Shown: positions 26,652 to 36,356 of the stretch, in pieces | How positions within the stretch are numbered: position 1 is the first letter of the stretch | How the letters are laid out: every line of letters starts with the position of its first letter | Source of the DNA: Paenibacillus dendritiformis | GTDB taxonomy: Bacteria > Bacillota > Bacilli > Paenibacillales > Paenibacillaceae | Direction: 5' to 3' | Length of the DNA stretch: 36,574 nucleotides | NCBI RefSeq assembly: GCF_015845845.1 | Contig: NZ_LDIG01000254.1 | Span: 1 to 36,574, forward strand | Program-made: the position numbers and the translations under genes | Notes under the pieces: model-generated | Databases searched by the model: none | What the model was told of the DNA's origin: nothing | What the model saw: only the letters and a program-made list of their open reading frames with translations

Positions 26652-27213
26652 TAACTATGATTCGTTTACGTACAACCTGGTGCAATATTTGGGGGAGCTC
26701 GGCGAAGAGGTGCAAGTCTGCCGCAATGACGAGATCGATATCGCGGGGATTGAACGGCTGCGGCCGGATCATCTGCTGTTGTCTCCAGGGCCATGCACGC
26801 CGAATGAAGCGGGCATCACACTGCAGGTGATAGAGCATTTCGCGGGCAAGATTCCGATTCTGGGCGTATGTCTTGGCCATCAGGCGATCGGGCAGGCTTT
26901 CGGCGGCGAGGTTGTCCGTGCCGGGCGGCTGATGCACGGCAAGACGTCGCCGATCCTTCATCGGGGCGAATCGATCTTTGCCGGCTTGCCGAATCCATTC
27001 ACGGCGACCCGGTATCATTCGCTTATCGTCGATCGGGCAAGTCTGCCGGCTTGCCTGGCTATTACGGCGGAGACGGCCGAAGGGGAAATTATGGGGCTTC
27101 AGCATCGGGAATATCCGATTGTCGGCGTTCAATTCCATCCGGAATCGATTATTTCCGAGCATGGCCACCAGATGCTGCGCAATTTCTTGAGCATGGCTGT
27201 GCCAGCGCGATGA
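26635..27213 (+). CDS. pabA: PabA/TrpG, glutamine amidotransferase of aminodeoxychorismate/anthranilate synthase
   Basis: A 192-residue class I glutamine amidotransferase that supplies ammonia to PabB. In B. subtilis the same protein also serves TrpE. It starts [19 protein letters not shown]. The oxyanion strand LLSPGPCTP, the nucleophile Cys in [15 protein letters not shown] (near residue 79), and the catalytic His-Glu pair in QFHPESI are intact. ATG 26635 lies inside the end of pabB and follows GAGAGGAG. Its last codons overlap the pabC start (ATG 27210). Confidence 0.95.
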   Translation: MILVIDNYDSFTYNLVQYLGELGEEVQVCRNDEIDIAGIERLRPDHLLLSPGPCTPNEAGITLQVIEHFAGKIPILGVCLGHQAIGQAFGGEVVRAGRLMHGKTSPILHRGESIFAGLPNPFTATRYHSLIVDRASLPACLAITAETAEGEIMGLQHREYPIVGVQFHPESIISEHGHQMLRNFLSMAVPAR

Positions 27214-28096
27214 CGGGCTTCATCGGTTGGAATGGAGATCTGGTGCCGAGCCATCAAGCCGCGGTTTCCGTAATGGACCACGGCTTTTTGTACGGCATGA
27301 GCCTGTTCGAGACGATGCGCACGTATGGCGGCCGGCCCTTTCTGCTGGAGCGGCATCTGGAGCGGCTGGCCGGCGCCTGCGAGGAGCTCGGAATCCGCTG
27401 GAGAGCCGAAGCGGAGCAGGCCGAGGCCCATATCCGGGCCGTCATGGCCGCGAATCATCTGGAAGAGGCCTATGTCCGGTATACGGTAAGCGCCGGAGAG
27501 AACGGCTTCGGCTTGCCGGGCGGCGAGTACGTCAGCCAGGTGCAGATTGTCCTGGTCAAGCCGCTGCCAGACGTCCCGGAAGCGCTGTATGAGAAAGGGA
27601 AGCCGCTGCAGCGGCTTCGCTTGGCTCGCAACCGGCCCGAAGGGAACAGGCGCTTCAAGTCGGGCCATTATATGAATAATATTCTGGCCAAGCGCGAGCT
27701 CGCCGGCTATGAGTCGGCGCCTCTTGGGGCGGAAGGGTTGATGCTGACGGCGGAAGGATGGCTGGCGGAGGGTATCGTCAGCAATCTGTTCTTCGTCAAG
27801 GCCGCCGGCTCTGCACCCCGGATCTTGCTGCGGGCATTCTGCCCGGCATCACGCGAGGGGCTGTGCTTGAGCTGGCCGCGGCCTGCGGGCTTGCGGCGGA
27901 GGAAGGGCTGTACCGGTGGGGCGACCTGTTGCGGGCAGACGAGATCTTCATCACGACCTCCGTGCAGGAGCTCGTTCCGATTACATCGCTATGGGATGAG
28001 ACAGGGCAAGCAGCCGAGGTAAGCGGGGGACGAATCGGAACCTGCACCGGCGGGCTGCTGGACGCTTACCGCTCCCTGACGGAGAACCATTCTTGA
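27210..28096 (+). pseudogene. pabC: pabC, 4-amino-4-deoxychorismate lyase, frameshifted
   Basis: PabC is a PLP fold type IV enzyme that releases pyruvate from aminodeoxychorismate to give p-aminobenzoate. The first part is normal: MDHGFLYGMSLFETMRTYGG, the PLP-lysine region RRFKSGHYMNNILAKREL, and EGIVSNLFFVK. The frame then breaks. The rest (LCTPDLAAGILPGITRGAVL, DEIFITTSVQELVPI, to the TGA at 28094-28096) continues in a different frame, entered between 27798 and 27809. One missing base explains it. Read straight on, the first frame ends at 28022 with an unrelated tail. The cause is a real mutation or a sequence error; no slippery heptamer suggests programmed shifting. The ATG at 27210 overlaps pabA. 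Confidence 0.88.
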
Positions 28097-28186
28097 CAGT
28101 CTTCGATACAGGACGAGGCGTTGGCGGTCTGCTATTGACTTTAACCTGTATGAATAAGAGCTTGTGACAGATCGGAGATGTTGAAC

Positions 28187-29026
28187 ATGCTGCAGCCGAC
28201 ATGGCGGCAACGAACCTATCGTTGGGCGAACGGTGCCTTGACTCTCGGTCAGCGCACCTTAATTATGGGTATATTGAATGTGACCCCGGATTCCTTCTCG
28301 GACGGCGGGCGGTACAACCGCGTGGACGCGGCTTTGCGGCACGCCAAGGAGATGCTGGAAGCGGGCGCGGACATTATCGATATCGGCGGGGAGTCGACCC
28401 GTCCGGGCCATCAGCCCGTCGGGCAGGAGGAAGAGCTGGAGCGGGTGATCCCTGTCATCGAGGCGCTGCGCCGGGAGCTGCCGCAGGCGCCGATCTCGGT
28501 CGACACGTATAAGGCGGAGGTGGCGCGGCAAGCATTGGAGGCTGGCGCCCATATTATTAATGACATCTGGGGGTGCAAGAAAGAACCGGAGATGGCGCAT
28601 GTCGCCGCCCGTTATGGATGTCCTCTTATCTTGATGCATAACCGGCCGGAACGGCGGTATGAGCGGTTCGTCGAAGAGGTGAAGGCCGACTTGCTTGAAA
28701 GCGTGGAGCTGGCCAAAGCGGCAGGAGTGAAGGCCGACCAGATTTGGCTTGATCCCGGAATCGGCTTCGCCAAGACCGGGGAGGACAATCTCGTCCTGAT
28801 GAGTCATCTCGACGAGCTGTGCGCGTTGGGATACCCGGTATTGCTCGGCACGTCCCGCAAGAAATTCATCCGGGATACGCTGGAGCTGCCGGTCGACGAT
28901 GTGGTGGAAGGAACGGCGGCGACGGTGGCGCTCGGCATTGCGCAGGGCTGCCAGATTGTGCGCGTGCATGATGTCGCCTCGATTGCGCGGACGGCGCGGA
29001 TGTGCGACGCGGTGCTGTACCGCTGA
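28187..29026 (+). CDS. folP: Dihydropteroate synthase
   Basis: FolP joins p-aminobenzoate to hydroxymethyl-dihydropterin pyrophosphate and is the sulfonamide target (sul in B. subtilis). It is a TIM barrel of 279 residues. Signatures: MGILNVTPDSFSDGG, the pterin-loop DIGGESTRPGHQP, ISVDTYKAEVA, INDIWG, LILMHNRP, DPGIGFAKT and GTSRKKFI. ATG 28187 follows GGAG at 28174-28177 by nine bases; ATG 28178 is too close. The 90-bp gap after pabC has no clear promoter. folP, folB and folK are intact although pabB and pabC look damaged. Confidence 0.95.
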   Translation: MLQPTWRQRTYRWANGALTLGQRTLIMGILNVTPDSFSDGGRYNRVDAALRHAKEMLEAGADIIDIGGESTRPGHQPVGQEEELERVIPVIEALRRELPQAPISVDTYKAEVARQALEAGAHIINDIWGCKKEPEMAHVAARYGCPLILMHNRPERRYERFVEEVKADLLESVELAKAAGVKADQIWLDPGIGFAKTGEDNLVLMSHLDELCALGYPVLLGTSRKKFIRDTLELPVDDVVEGTAATVALGIAQGCQIVRVHDVASIARTARMCDAVLYR

Positions 29027-29065
29027 CCGCGGGCGGCAATTCAAGGAAGGAAAGGAGCAGAAGCG

Positions 29066-29473
29066 ATGAGAGTCGTGAAGCCGGATCGGATGCAGCTCCA
29101 TCGAATGGAGTTTTTTGGCAAGCATGGGGTGTTTGCGGAGGAACGGGCGCTGGGCCAGCGCTGGATCGTCGATCTCGATTTGCAGATCGATTTGCAGAAG
29201 GCGGGGCAATCGGATAAGCTGGAGGACTCCATTAATTATGCCGAAGTGTTCTATTCCGTCAAATCCATTGTGGAGGATCAGTCGTATCAGCTCGTGGAGG
29301 CGTTGGCCGAGCGGATTGCCGGGACGCTGCTGGATGGATATCCTGCGATTCATGAGGCTCATGTACGGGTAACGAAGCCCCACCCGCCGTTCGATATTCA
29401 TTTCCAGGGCGTGACGATAGACATTACGCGGGCCCGGGAAGAGAGCGGTCAACTGGAGGCTGCCGATGAATGA
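29066..29473 (+). CDS. folB: Dihydroneopterin aldolase
   Basis: FolB splits dihydroneopterin to hydroxymethyl-dihydropterin and glycolaldehyde. The 135-residue protein shows MEFFGKHGVFAEERALGQRW (with the substrate Glu), the dimer segment SINYAEVFYSVKSIVE, LVEALAERIA, and the active-site Lys in HVRVTKPHPP. ATG 29066 follows GGAAAGGAGC. Its stop overlaps the folK start. Confidence 0.94.
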   Translation: MRVVKPDRMQLHRMEFFGKHGVFAEERALGQRWIVDLDLQIDLQKAGQSDKLEDSINYAEVFYSVKSIVEDQSYQLVEALAERIAGTLLDGYPAIHEAHVRVTKPHPPFDIHFQGVTIDITRAREESGQLEAADE

Positions 29474-29975
29474 GATGAAGCGGGAAGCTGTGGCCTATAT
29501 TGCGCTCGGAGCCAATCTTGGCGATCGGGAGCGCTCTCTGCGGGAGGCGCTGGCGAAGCTGAACGCCCATCCCGAGATACGTGTGGCCGCATGCTCGGAC
29601 ATTTATGAGACGGAGCCGGTCGGATACACGGATCAGCCCCAATTTTTGAATATGGCGGCCCGGGTGGCCAGTACGCTGGCGCCGCAGGACCTGCTGCGCG
29701 TCATGCTGGAAACAGAACTGGAGATGGGACGGGTTCGCGATGTTCGCTGGGGACCCCGCGTTATCGACCTGGACCTGTTATATATGGAAGGATTCGAGAT
29801 GGATTCGCCGGAATTGACGCTGCCTCACCCGCGGATGGGAGAGCGGCTGTTCGTGCTCATTCCGCTTGCAGACATCGTGCTTCCGGAACATAGCCGGCTG
29901 CACGCATTCGTTCACCGCGCCCTGGGAACACTGGATGGGAAGGAAGATATTCGAAAGTGGACACGCTTCAGTTAG
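29466..29975 (+). CDS. folK: Hydroxymethyl-dihydropterin pyrophosphokinase
   Basis: FolK transfers pyrophosphate from ATP to hydroxymethyl-dihydropterin, preparing it for FolP. The family opening AYIALGANLGDRERSLREAL, SDIYETEPVGYTDQPQFLN, and the signature RWGPRVIDLDLLYM (metal-binding aspartates) followed by LPHPRMGERLFVL are all present. Length 169 is normal. ATG 29466 follows GGAGGC and overlaps the folB stop. Its 3' end overlaps the small HTH gene. Confidence 0.95.
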   Translation: MNEMKREAVAYIALGANLGDRERSLREALAKLNAHPEIRVAACSDIYETEPVGYTDQPQFLNMAARVASTLAPQDLLRVMLETELEMGRVRDVRWGPRVIDLDLLYMEGFEMDSPELTLPHPRMGERLFVLIPLADIVLPEHSRLHAFVHRALGTLDGKEDIRKWTRFS

Positions 29976-30172
29976 CCCGGCGAATCCGCGCCTTCCGCAA
30001 ATTAAGAGGCTTGACCCAGCAGCAGTTGGCTGACCGGTTGGGCATGTCGGTATCCGTGCTGGGCGAGATCGAGCGGGGACGGCGGAGGCTGGATGAAGCG
30101 ACGATGGGGCGCATTGCCGGGGAACTCGGCGTAACGCAAGAGGAACTGGCATCTGATCCTTCTTTCCGGTAA
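29957..30172 (+). CDS. yazB: YazB-like small XRE-family HTH protein
   Basis: A 71-residue protein that is a single Cro/C1-type helix-turn-helix: LARRIRAFRKLRGLTQQQLA, then DRLGMSVSVLGEIERGRRRL. It equals B. subtilis yazB in position, between folK and dusB. There is no effector domain. Its target is unknown; because it overlaps folK, its level follows the folate operon, and a role in that operon's control is only a guess. GTG 29957 follows GGGAAGGAAG. Confidence 0.85.
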   Translation: MDTLQLARRIRAFRKLRGLTQQQLADRLGMSVSVLGEIERGRRRLDEATMGRIAGELGVTQEELASDPSFR

Positions 30173-30266
30173 AATGAAATCCTGGCATTGCCGTTAACAT
30201 AATACCCGGCTCCTGACGGGAGACGGTGGACTCGATAGAACAACGAGAGAAAGGAGAGTGGTCGAT

Positions 30267-31259
30267 GTGTTGAAAATCGCCAACATCGAAATGAAAAATC
30301 AAGTCGTGCTGGCTCCGATGGCCGGCGTCTGCAATCCGGCGTTCCGGCTAATCGCGAAGGAATTCGGCTGCGGCCTCGTCTGTGCGGAGATGGTGAGCGA
30401 CAAAGCGCTCGTACACGGCAATGAGCGGACGAGAGAAATGCTGTATGTCGACGATCGGGAGAAGCCGCTTAGTCTGCAGATTTTCGGGGGAGACCGCAAA
30501 TCGCTGGTAGAAGCGGCCAAAATTGTCGATAAAGAGTCGAATGCGGATATTATCGACATCAATATGGGTTGTCCCGTGCCGAAAGTGACGAAATGCGATG
30601 CGGGCGCGCGTTGGCTGCTCGATCCGAACAAGATTTACGAGATGGTGTCGGCGGTTGTCGATGCCGTGGATAAACCGGTTACCGTCAAAATGCGCATTGG
30701 CTGGGATGACGAGCATATTTATGTCGTGGACAACGCGAAGGCGGTCGAACGGGCGGGCGGTCAGGCGGTCAGCGTGCACGGCCGCACGCGGGAGCAGTTG
30801 TATACCGGCAAGGCGGACTGGAGCTATATTCGCCAAGTGAAGGAGGCGGTCTCGATTCCGGTGATCGGGAACGGCGACGTGGCGACGCCGGAAGACGCGC
30901 GGCGCATGCTCGATGAGACGGGATGCGACGGCGTCATGATCGGCCGCGGCGCCTTGGGCAATCCTTGGATGCTGTACCGGACCGTCGAATATTTGACTAC
31001 CGGGAAGCTCCTTCCGGATCCGACGCCGGAGGAGAAGGTGCGCATTGCGATTATCCATATGGATCGCCTGATTGCGTTGAAGGGCGAGAAGGTGGCGGTC
31101 AGGGAAATGCGCAAACACCTGGCCTGGTATTTGAAGGGTTTGCCGGGAGCGGCTCGCGTCAAGGACAAGGTGATGGAAGAGACGCGGCGTGACGAGATGG
31201 TGCGGCTGCTGGAGGATTATGTCGCCGGCATCGAAGCCAAAGAAAGTATGGTCAACTAG
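30267..31259 (+). CDS. dusB: tRNA-dihydrouridine synthase DusB
   Basis: An FMN enzyme that reduces uridines in tRNA to dihydrouridine (B. subtilis yacF/dusB). The TIM barrel opens [16 protein letters not shown]. The catalytic Cys lies in [17 protein letters not shown], with [34 protein letters not shown] and [13 protein letters not shown] as FMN- and RNA-contact segments. The helical C-terminal domain has [15 protein letters not shown] prefer GTG 30267: it matches the family start ([10 protein letters not shown]) and is about ten bases from AAGGAG at 30251-30256. GTG 30258 is adjacent to that site. Confidence 0.93.
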   Translation: MLKIANIEMKNQVVLAPMAGVCNPAFRLIAKEFGCGLVCAEMVSDKALVHGNERTREMLYVDDREKPLSLQIFGGDRKSLVEAAKIVDKESNADIIDINMGCPVPKVTKCDAGARWLLDPNKIYEMVSAVVDAVDKPVTVKMRIGWDDEHIYVVDNAKAVERAGGQAVSVHGRTREQLYTGKADWSYIRQVKEAVSIPVIGNGDVATPEDARRMLDETGCDGVMIGRGALGNPWMLYRTVEYLTTGKLLPDPTPEEKVRIAIIHMDRLIALKGEKVAVREMRKHLAWYLKGLPGAARVKDKVMEETRRDEMVRLLEDYVAGIEAKESMVN

Positions 31260-31270
31260 ATGAACGGATG

Positions 31271-31299
31271 CAGCAGGGCGCGATGCCCTGCTGATTTTT
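31271..31299 (+). terminator. Rho-independent terminator after dusB
   Basis: CAGCAGGGC (31271-31279) pairs perfectly with GCCCTGCTG (31285-31293), then ATTTTT. It ends the folate-dusB unit. Confidence 0.93.
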
Positions 31300-31400
31300 G
31301 TCAATACTGGAAACGATGGAAAGGTATTGATGCCGCCGTTTGCCGCCTGATTCAAGACAGGACCTGCATCAAAGCGTTTTCACGTCAGTGGGGCGTCTCA

Positions 31401-31429
31401 TTGACTTTTACAAAATCATCCCATATAAT
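31401..31429 (+). promoter_or_regulatory. Sigma-A promoter of greA
   Basis: TTGACT at 31401-31406 and TATAAT at 31424-31429 with 17 bp between them. Transcription from about 31436 would leave a leader of nearly 200 nt before greA. Confidence 0.88.
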
Positions 31430-31435
31430 TCAACA

Positions 31436-31632
31436 ATAGAAAATTAGCAACGGGCTGATGCGTGCCCATGCATCTATTGGGAATTTGGAACAAGCCTGCG
31501 CGAAGGGGGCATCATGTGGCCGTGGCGCCATATGATGAGATTAAGGCATTCGCATCGATACGCCGCCGCTCACTGCGAGAGCGGCCGAAGCTCGCATGCG
31601 AAAATAATGATCATGACAGGAGAATCGGTAAG
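31436..31632 (+). other. Long 5' leader of greA
   Basis: About 197 nt between the predicted start of transcription and the greA ATG. I recognise no riboswitch or T-box in it. The greA frame is open back to 31462, but no ribosome site precedes the upstream ATGs and the extra sequence has no GreA character, so I read it as untranslated leader. Confidence 0.5.
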
Positions 31633-32109
31633 ATGAGTGATAAAGAAGTCATTCTGACCCAGGAGGGTCTGAAGAAGCTCGAGGAAGAACTCGATAATCT
31701 CAAATCCGTCAAACGCCGCGAGGTGGCGGAACGAATCAAAATAGCGATCGGCTACGGGGACATCAGCGAGAACTCCGAGTACGAAGACGCGAAGAACGAA
31801 CAGGCATTCATTGAAGGTCGTATCATTACATTGGAAAAAATGCTTCGAAATGCCCGCATCATCAACAACGACGAGATCGATACGGATATCGTGAGCATCG
31901 GCTCCACCGTCATCGTCAAGGATCTCGAATTCGGGGATACGATGGAGTATACCATTGTCGGTACGGCGGAATCCGATCCGTTGAAGAACCGGATTTCGAA
32001 TGAGAGCCCGGTAGGCAAGGCCATTTTGGGCAAAGCCAAGGGCACTGTCGTTGACGTCAGCGTGCCTGCAGGCGTGATCCAATACAAAATCGTCGACATC
32101 AAGCGCTAA
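31633..32109 (+). CDS. greA: Transcription elongation factor GreA
   Basis: GreA enters the RNA polymerase secondary channel and stimulates cleavage of backtracked RNA. The 158-residue protein has the N-terminal antiparallel coiled coil ([20 protein letters not shown] to about residue 75) with the acidic tip [16 protein letters not shown]. The globular FKBP-like C-domain follows ([30 protein letters not shown]). ATG 31633 follows AGGAGA at 31618-31623. Confidence 0.96.
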   Translation: MSDKEVILTQEGLKKLEEELDNLKSVKRREVAERIKIAIGYGDISENSEYEDAKNEQAFIEGRIITLEKMLRNARIINNDEIDTDIVSIGSTVIVKDLEFGDTMEYTIVGTAESDPLKNRISNESPVGKAILGKAKGTVVDVSVPAGVIQYKIVDIKR

Positions 32110-32187
32110 GCCGCGACATTGGCGAGAGCGATGGCCGGCTTGTCGGCAAGCCGAGCGGTAGGCGGCGGCACGGGGACATAACGGATG

Positions 32188-32213
32188 AAAGCTTCCTTTC
32201 GGGAAGCTTTTTT
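32188..32213 (+). terminator. Rho-independent terminator after greA
   Basis: AAAGCTTCC (32188-32196) pairs with GGAAGCTTT (32202-32210), ending in six T. An outer GATGA/TCATC pairing extends it. Confidence 0.93.
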
Positions 32214-32277
32214 CTCATCGTGCGGCATATGATGCGGGGGCAGCCGGAGGTTGCCGAACAAGCTGCCGGGCCGATGA

Positions 32278-33897
<1,620 letters not shown>

Positions 33898-33916
33898 TAT
33901 AGAACGGCCCATGGAG

Positions 33917-33945
33917 ACCGGCTCTCGCGAGGAGGGCCGGTTTTT
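33917..33945 (+). terminator. Rho-independent terminator after lysS
   Basis: ACCGGC plus TCTC (33917-33926) pairs with GGAG plus GCCGGT (33931-33941, one bulged G), then five T. Confidence 0.88.
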
Positions 33946-33991
33946 GTGTCTGCCAGACGCCGGGTTTTCCAAAAGAAACAACAAGGGGAAA

Positions 33992-34021
33992 TTGACATTT
34001 TGGAAACGGGTTTGTTATGTT
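33992..34021 (+). promoter_or_regulatory. Sigma-A promoter of the GH95 gene
   Basis: TTGACA at 33992-33997 and TATGTT at 34016-34021 with 18 bp between them and a TGT extended -10 (34013-34015). It still looks active although the gene it drives is broken. Confidence 0.65.
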
Positions 34022-34134
34022 GATGGTACCGATAACACCTCAGAGTATTTCTTACCGTTTGATGAAGGCGTTCCGGCCCATTCCTGTGCCGGCTCTTGGG
34101 GGCTGCCCGGGATGGGGCTGCGAGGAGGAGTTAT

Positions 34135-36035
34135 ATGAGGGACGACATGACGAAGGAGCGAGTGGAGCGGTTATGGTACCGGCAGCCTGCTGACCAGTGG
34201 GTGGAGGCTTTGCCGGTAGGGAACGGGCGCCTGGGGGCCATGCAATTCGGCGGGGTGGATGCTGATCGTTTGCAGTTAAATGAATATTCGGTCTGGTACG
34301 GCGGACCGGCCGCCCGCGAGAACCCGGATGCCGCCGCCTATCTGCCCGTCATCCGGCAGTATTTGCTGGAAGGCAGGCCCGAAGAGGCGGAGCGGATCGC
34401 CAGGCTGGCGCTCACCTCGGTGCCGAAGCATTTTGGACCTTACCAGACGCTTGGGGAGCTCAAGCTGTTTTTCCATGGAGAAGATGGAAAAGTGTCCGGG
34501 TATTCGCGGGAGCTGTCCTTATCCGAGGGAATAGCGCGGGTCGAATATACGCGAAGCGGCATCGTCTATTCGCGTGAGCTGCTCAGCAGCGTCCCCGATC
34601 AAGTGATCGCGCTTCGATTGACGGCCTCTGCCGCGAAGCGGTTATCCTTATCCTTGTATCTCAATATGGACGTTATTTGCTTATGGGCAGTTCCCGGCCC
34701 GGGACGCTGCCCGCCAATTTGCAAGGGATCTGGAACCCGCATATCACTCCGCCGTGGGAGTCGGATTTTCATCTCAATATTAATTTGCAAATGAATTACT
34801 GGCCTGCTGAAGCGGCCAATCTTGCGGAATGCCATGAGCCGGTGTTCGATCTGCTGGAGCGGCTTCGGAGGAACGGCCGGCGCACGGCAGCTCTCCTGTA
34901 CGGCGCCGACGGATTCGTGGCGCATCATGCGACCAATCTCTGGGCGGACACCGCTCCGGTGAGCGATGTCGTGTCTGCCACCTTCTGGCCAATGGGCGGA
35001 GCCTGGCTGGCGCTGCATGCGTGGGAGCATTATCGTTATGGGGGAGACGAAGCGTTTTTGCTGGAGCGCGCTTATCCCGTCATGAAGGATGCAGCTCTTT
35101 TTCTGCTGGACTATTTGGTGGAAAATGCGTTAGGGGAATGGGTAACCTCTCCTTCGATCTCTCCCGAAAACCGTTATCGACTGCCGAACGGGCATCAAGG
35201 CATATTATGTATGGGGCCGTCTATGGATACGCAAATCATGCGGGCGCTGTTCCAAGCCTGTCTTGAGGCAAGCGAAGGCCGGACGGGGGAAGGGACGTTC
35301 CGCGAACGAGTGCGGGAGGCATTGACTCGCTTGCCTCCGCATCGGATTGGCCGGGAAGGGCAGCTGCTCGAATGGGCGGAGGATGTCGATGAGGTGGACC
35401 CGGGCCATCGCCATATTTCCCATCTGTTCGCTTTGTTCCCGGGGGATGATATTACGCCGTTCACCTCGCCGGAAGCGGCGCAAGCGGCCAGGCGGACCTT
35501 GGTGAGACGGCTGGCGCATGGCGGCGGACATACGGGATGGAGCCGCGCCTGGATTATTTTGCTCTGGGCCCGGTTGGAGGATGCGGAGGAGGCTTGCGCC
35601 AATCTGGCCGCTTTGCTGCAGAAGTCCGTCCACCCGAATCTGTTCGGGGATCATCCTCCGTTCCAGATCGATGCGAACTTCGGCGGGACCGCGGCCATCG
35701 CCGAAATGCTGCTGCAATCTCACGCGGGAACGCTTGCTCTTTTGCCGGCGCTTCCGGGAGATTGGGCAAGCGGCTCTGTGCGCGGACTGCGTGCCCGAGG
35801 CGGATACGAGGTCGATATCGCATGGGAGGCCGGGCGCCTGACGGAAGCGCGAATTACCGCCGACCGGGGCGGCCCCTGCACGCTTCGCTCCGCCTATGAT
35901 CTCGAGATCCGCGAGGAAAGGCAGGAAGGGCGGGCCGTCCGTCTGCCCGCCTCGGCGGCCGGGCAAACATGGCACGTGGAAGGCGGGCGCAGCTACTTTA
36001 TTCGGCCGGCTCGAGTGAACGCGAATGGAGAATAA
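34135..36035 (+). pseudogene. GH95-family glycoside hydrolase (alpha-L-fucosidase/galactosidase type), broken by internal deletion
   Basis: The 5' part (34135 to about 34672) encodes a normal GH95 N-terminal start: RLWYRQPADQWVEALPVGNG, RLQLNEYSVWYGG, PYQTLGELKLFF. The rest is in another frame, from about 34668 to TAA 36033-36035. It encodes the catalytic (alpha/alpha)6 domain: [58 protein letters not shown] and [10 protein letters not shown]. The residues that match the known catalytic Asn pair, Glu and Asp are all in this part. The join LYLNMD/YGRYLL lacks roughly 180-200 residues of the usual protein, so this is an out-of-frame deletion near 34664-34675. Read from its ATG it stops at 34794. 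No secretion signal. A GAGGAGGAG ribosome site and a promoter remain. Confidence 0.88.
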
Positions 36036-36070
36036 ATTCGGTACGGCGGGGAAGCTTCTATTATATAAAG

Positions 36071-36107
36071 AACGGGGCCGGAGTTTAGTCGCTCCGGCTT
36101 CCCGTTA
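36071..36107 (+). terminator. Hairpin after the GH95 gene, possible terminator
   Basis: AACGGG and GCCGGAG pair with CTCCGGC and CCCGTT (one small bulge), a strong stem. There is no T-run after it, so efficiency as an intrinsic terminator is doubtful. It lies between the GH95 remnant and the rRNA promoter. Confidence 0.5.
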
Positions 36108-36165
36108 CGATTACGCGGTCGTGGTCGTATCGGGATATTCTCGGCAGGAAGAGGTGGATAATACG

Positions 36166-36221
36166 AAAGTTTAATTAGTAATATTTTACCTGTTGCGTGA
36201 AATAGAAAGGCATGATATATT
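36166..36221 (+). promoter_or_regulatory. rRNA operon promoter with AT-rich UP element
   Basis: TTGCGT at 36193-36198 and TATATT at 36216-36221 with 17 bp between them and a TGA extended -10. The 36166-36188 block just upstream is almost all A/T and suits a UP element. Transcription would start at or near G36228; a G start is typical of Bacillota rRNA promoters controlled by GTP level. Confidence 0.8.
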
Positions 36222-36269
36222 ATAAAAGTCGACGCTGAGAGATGCGGCACGGTAAGAAAGAAACAAGAT

Positions 36270-36324
36270 TGTTCTTTGAAAACTGAACAACGAGTGATGT
36301 TTGTGCAAGAGGTCAAATGACCTC
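36270..36324 (+). promoter_or_regulatory. rRNA leader: boxA-like antitermination site and hairpin
   Basis: TGTTCTTTGAAAA at 36270-36282 is the boxA-type sequence typical of Bacillus/Paenibacillus rRNA leaders (binding site of NusB-NusE). A perfect hairpin, GAGGTCA/TGACCTC (36309-36324), follows before the mature 16S end. Confidence 0.75.
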
Positions 36325-36356
36325 GTCAGCAATACATGAGCAAGTCGAACTTAACT

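Noticed and set aside
27795-27815. Programmed ribosomal frameshift in pabC
   Set aside because: No slippery heptamer, stop codon at the shift site or stimulatory hairpin is apparent, and PabC is not known to use frameshifting.
27758-28096. Independent small gene in the second half of pabC
   Set aside because: Its sequence from LCTPDLAAG onward is the missing end of PabC; the first residues are out-of-frame pabC. It is a product of the frameshift.
28093-28160. Promoter for folP from TTGACA (28093) or TTGACT (28135)
   Set aside because: No acceptable -10 lies 16-18 bp downstream of either hexamer.
31462-31632. N-terminal extension of GreA in the open upstream frame
   Set aside because: No ribosome site before the upstream ATGs and no GreA-like sequence; ATG 31633 has AGGAGA and the family start.
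34001-34014. CcpA (cre) site in the GH95 promoter
   Set aside because: GGAAACGGGTTTG has the CG centre but fails at several consensus positions and is poorly symmetric.
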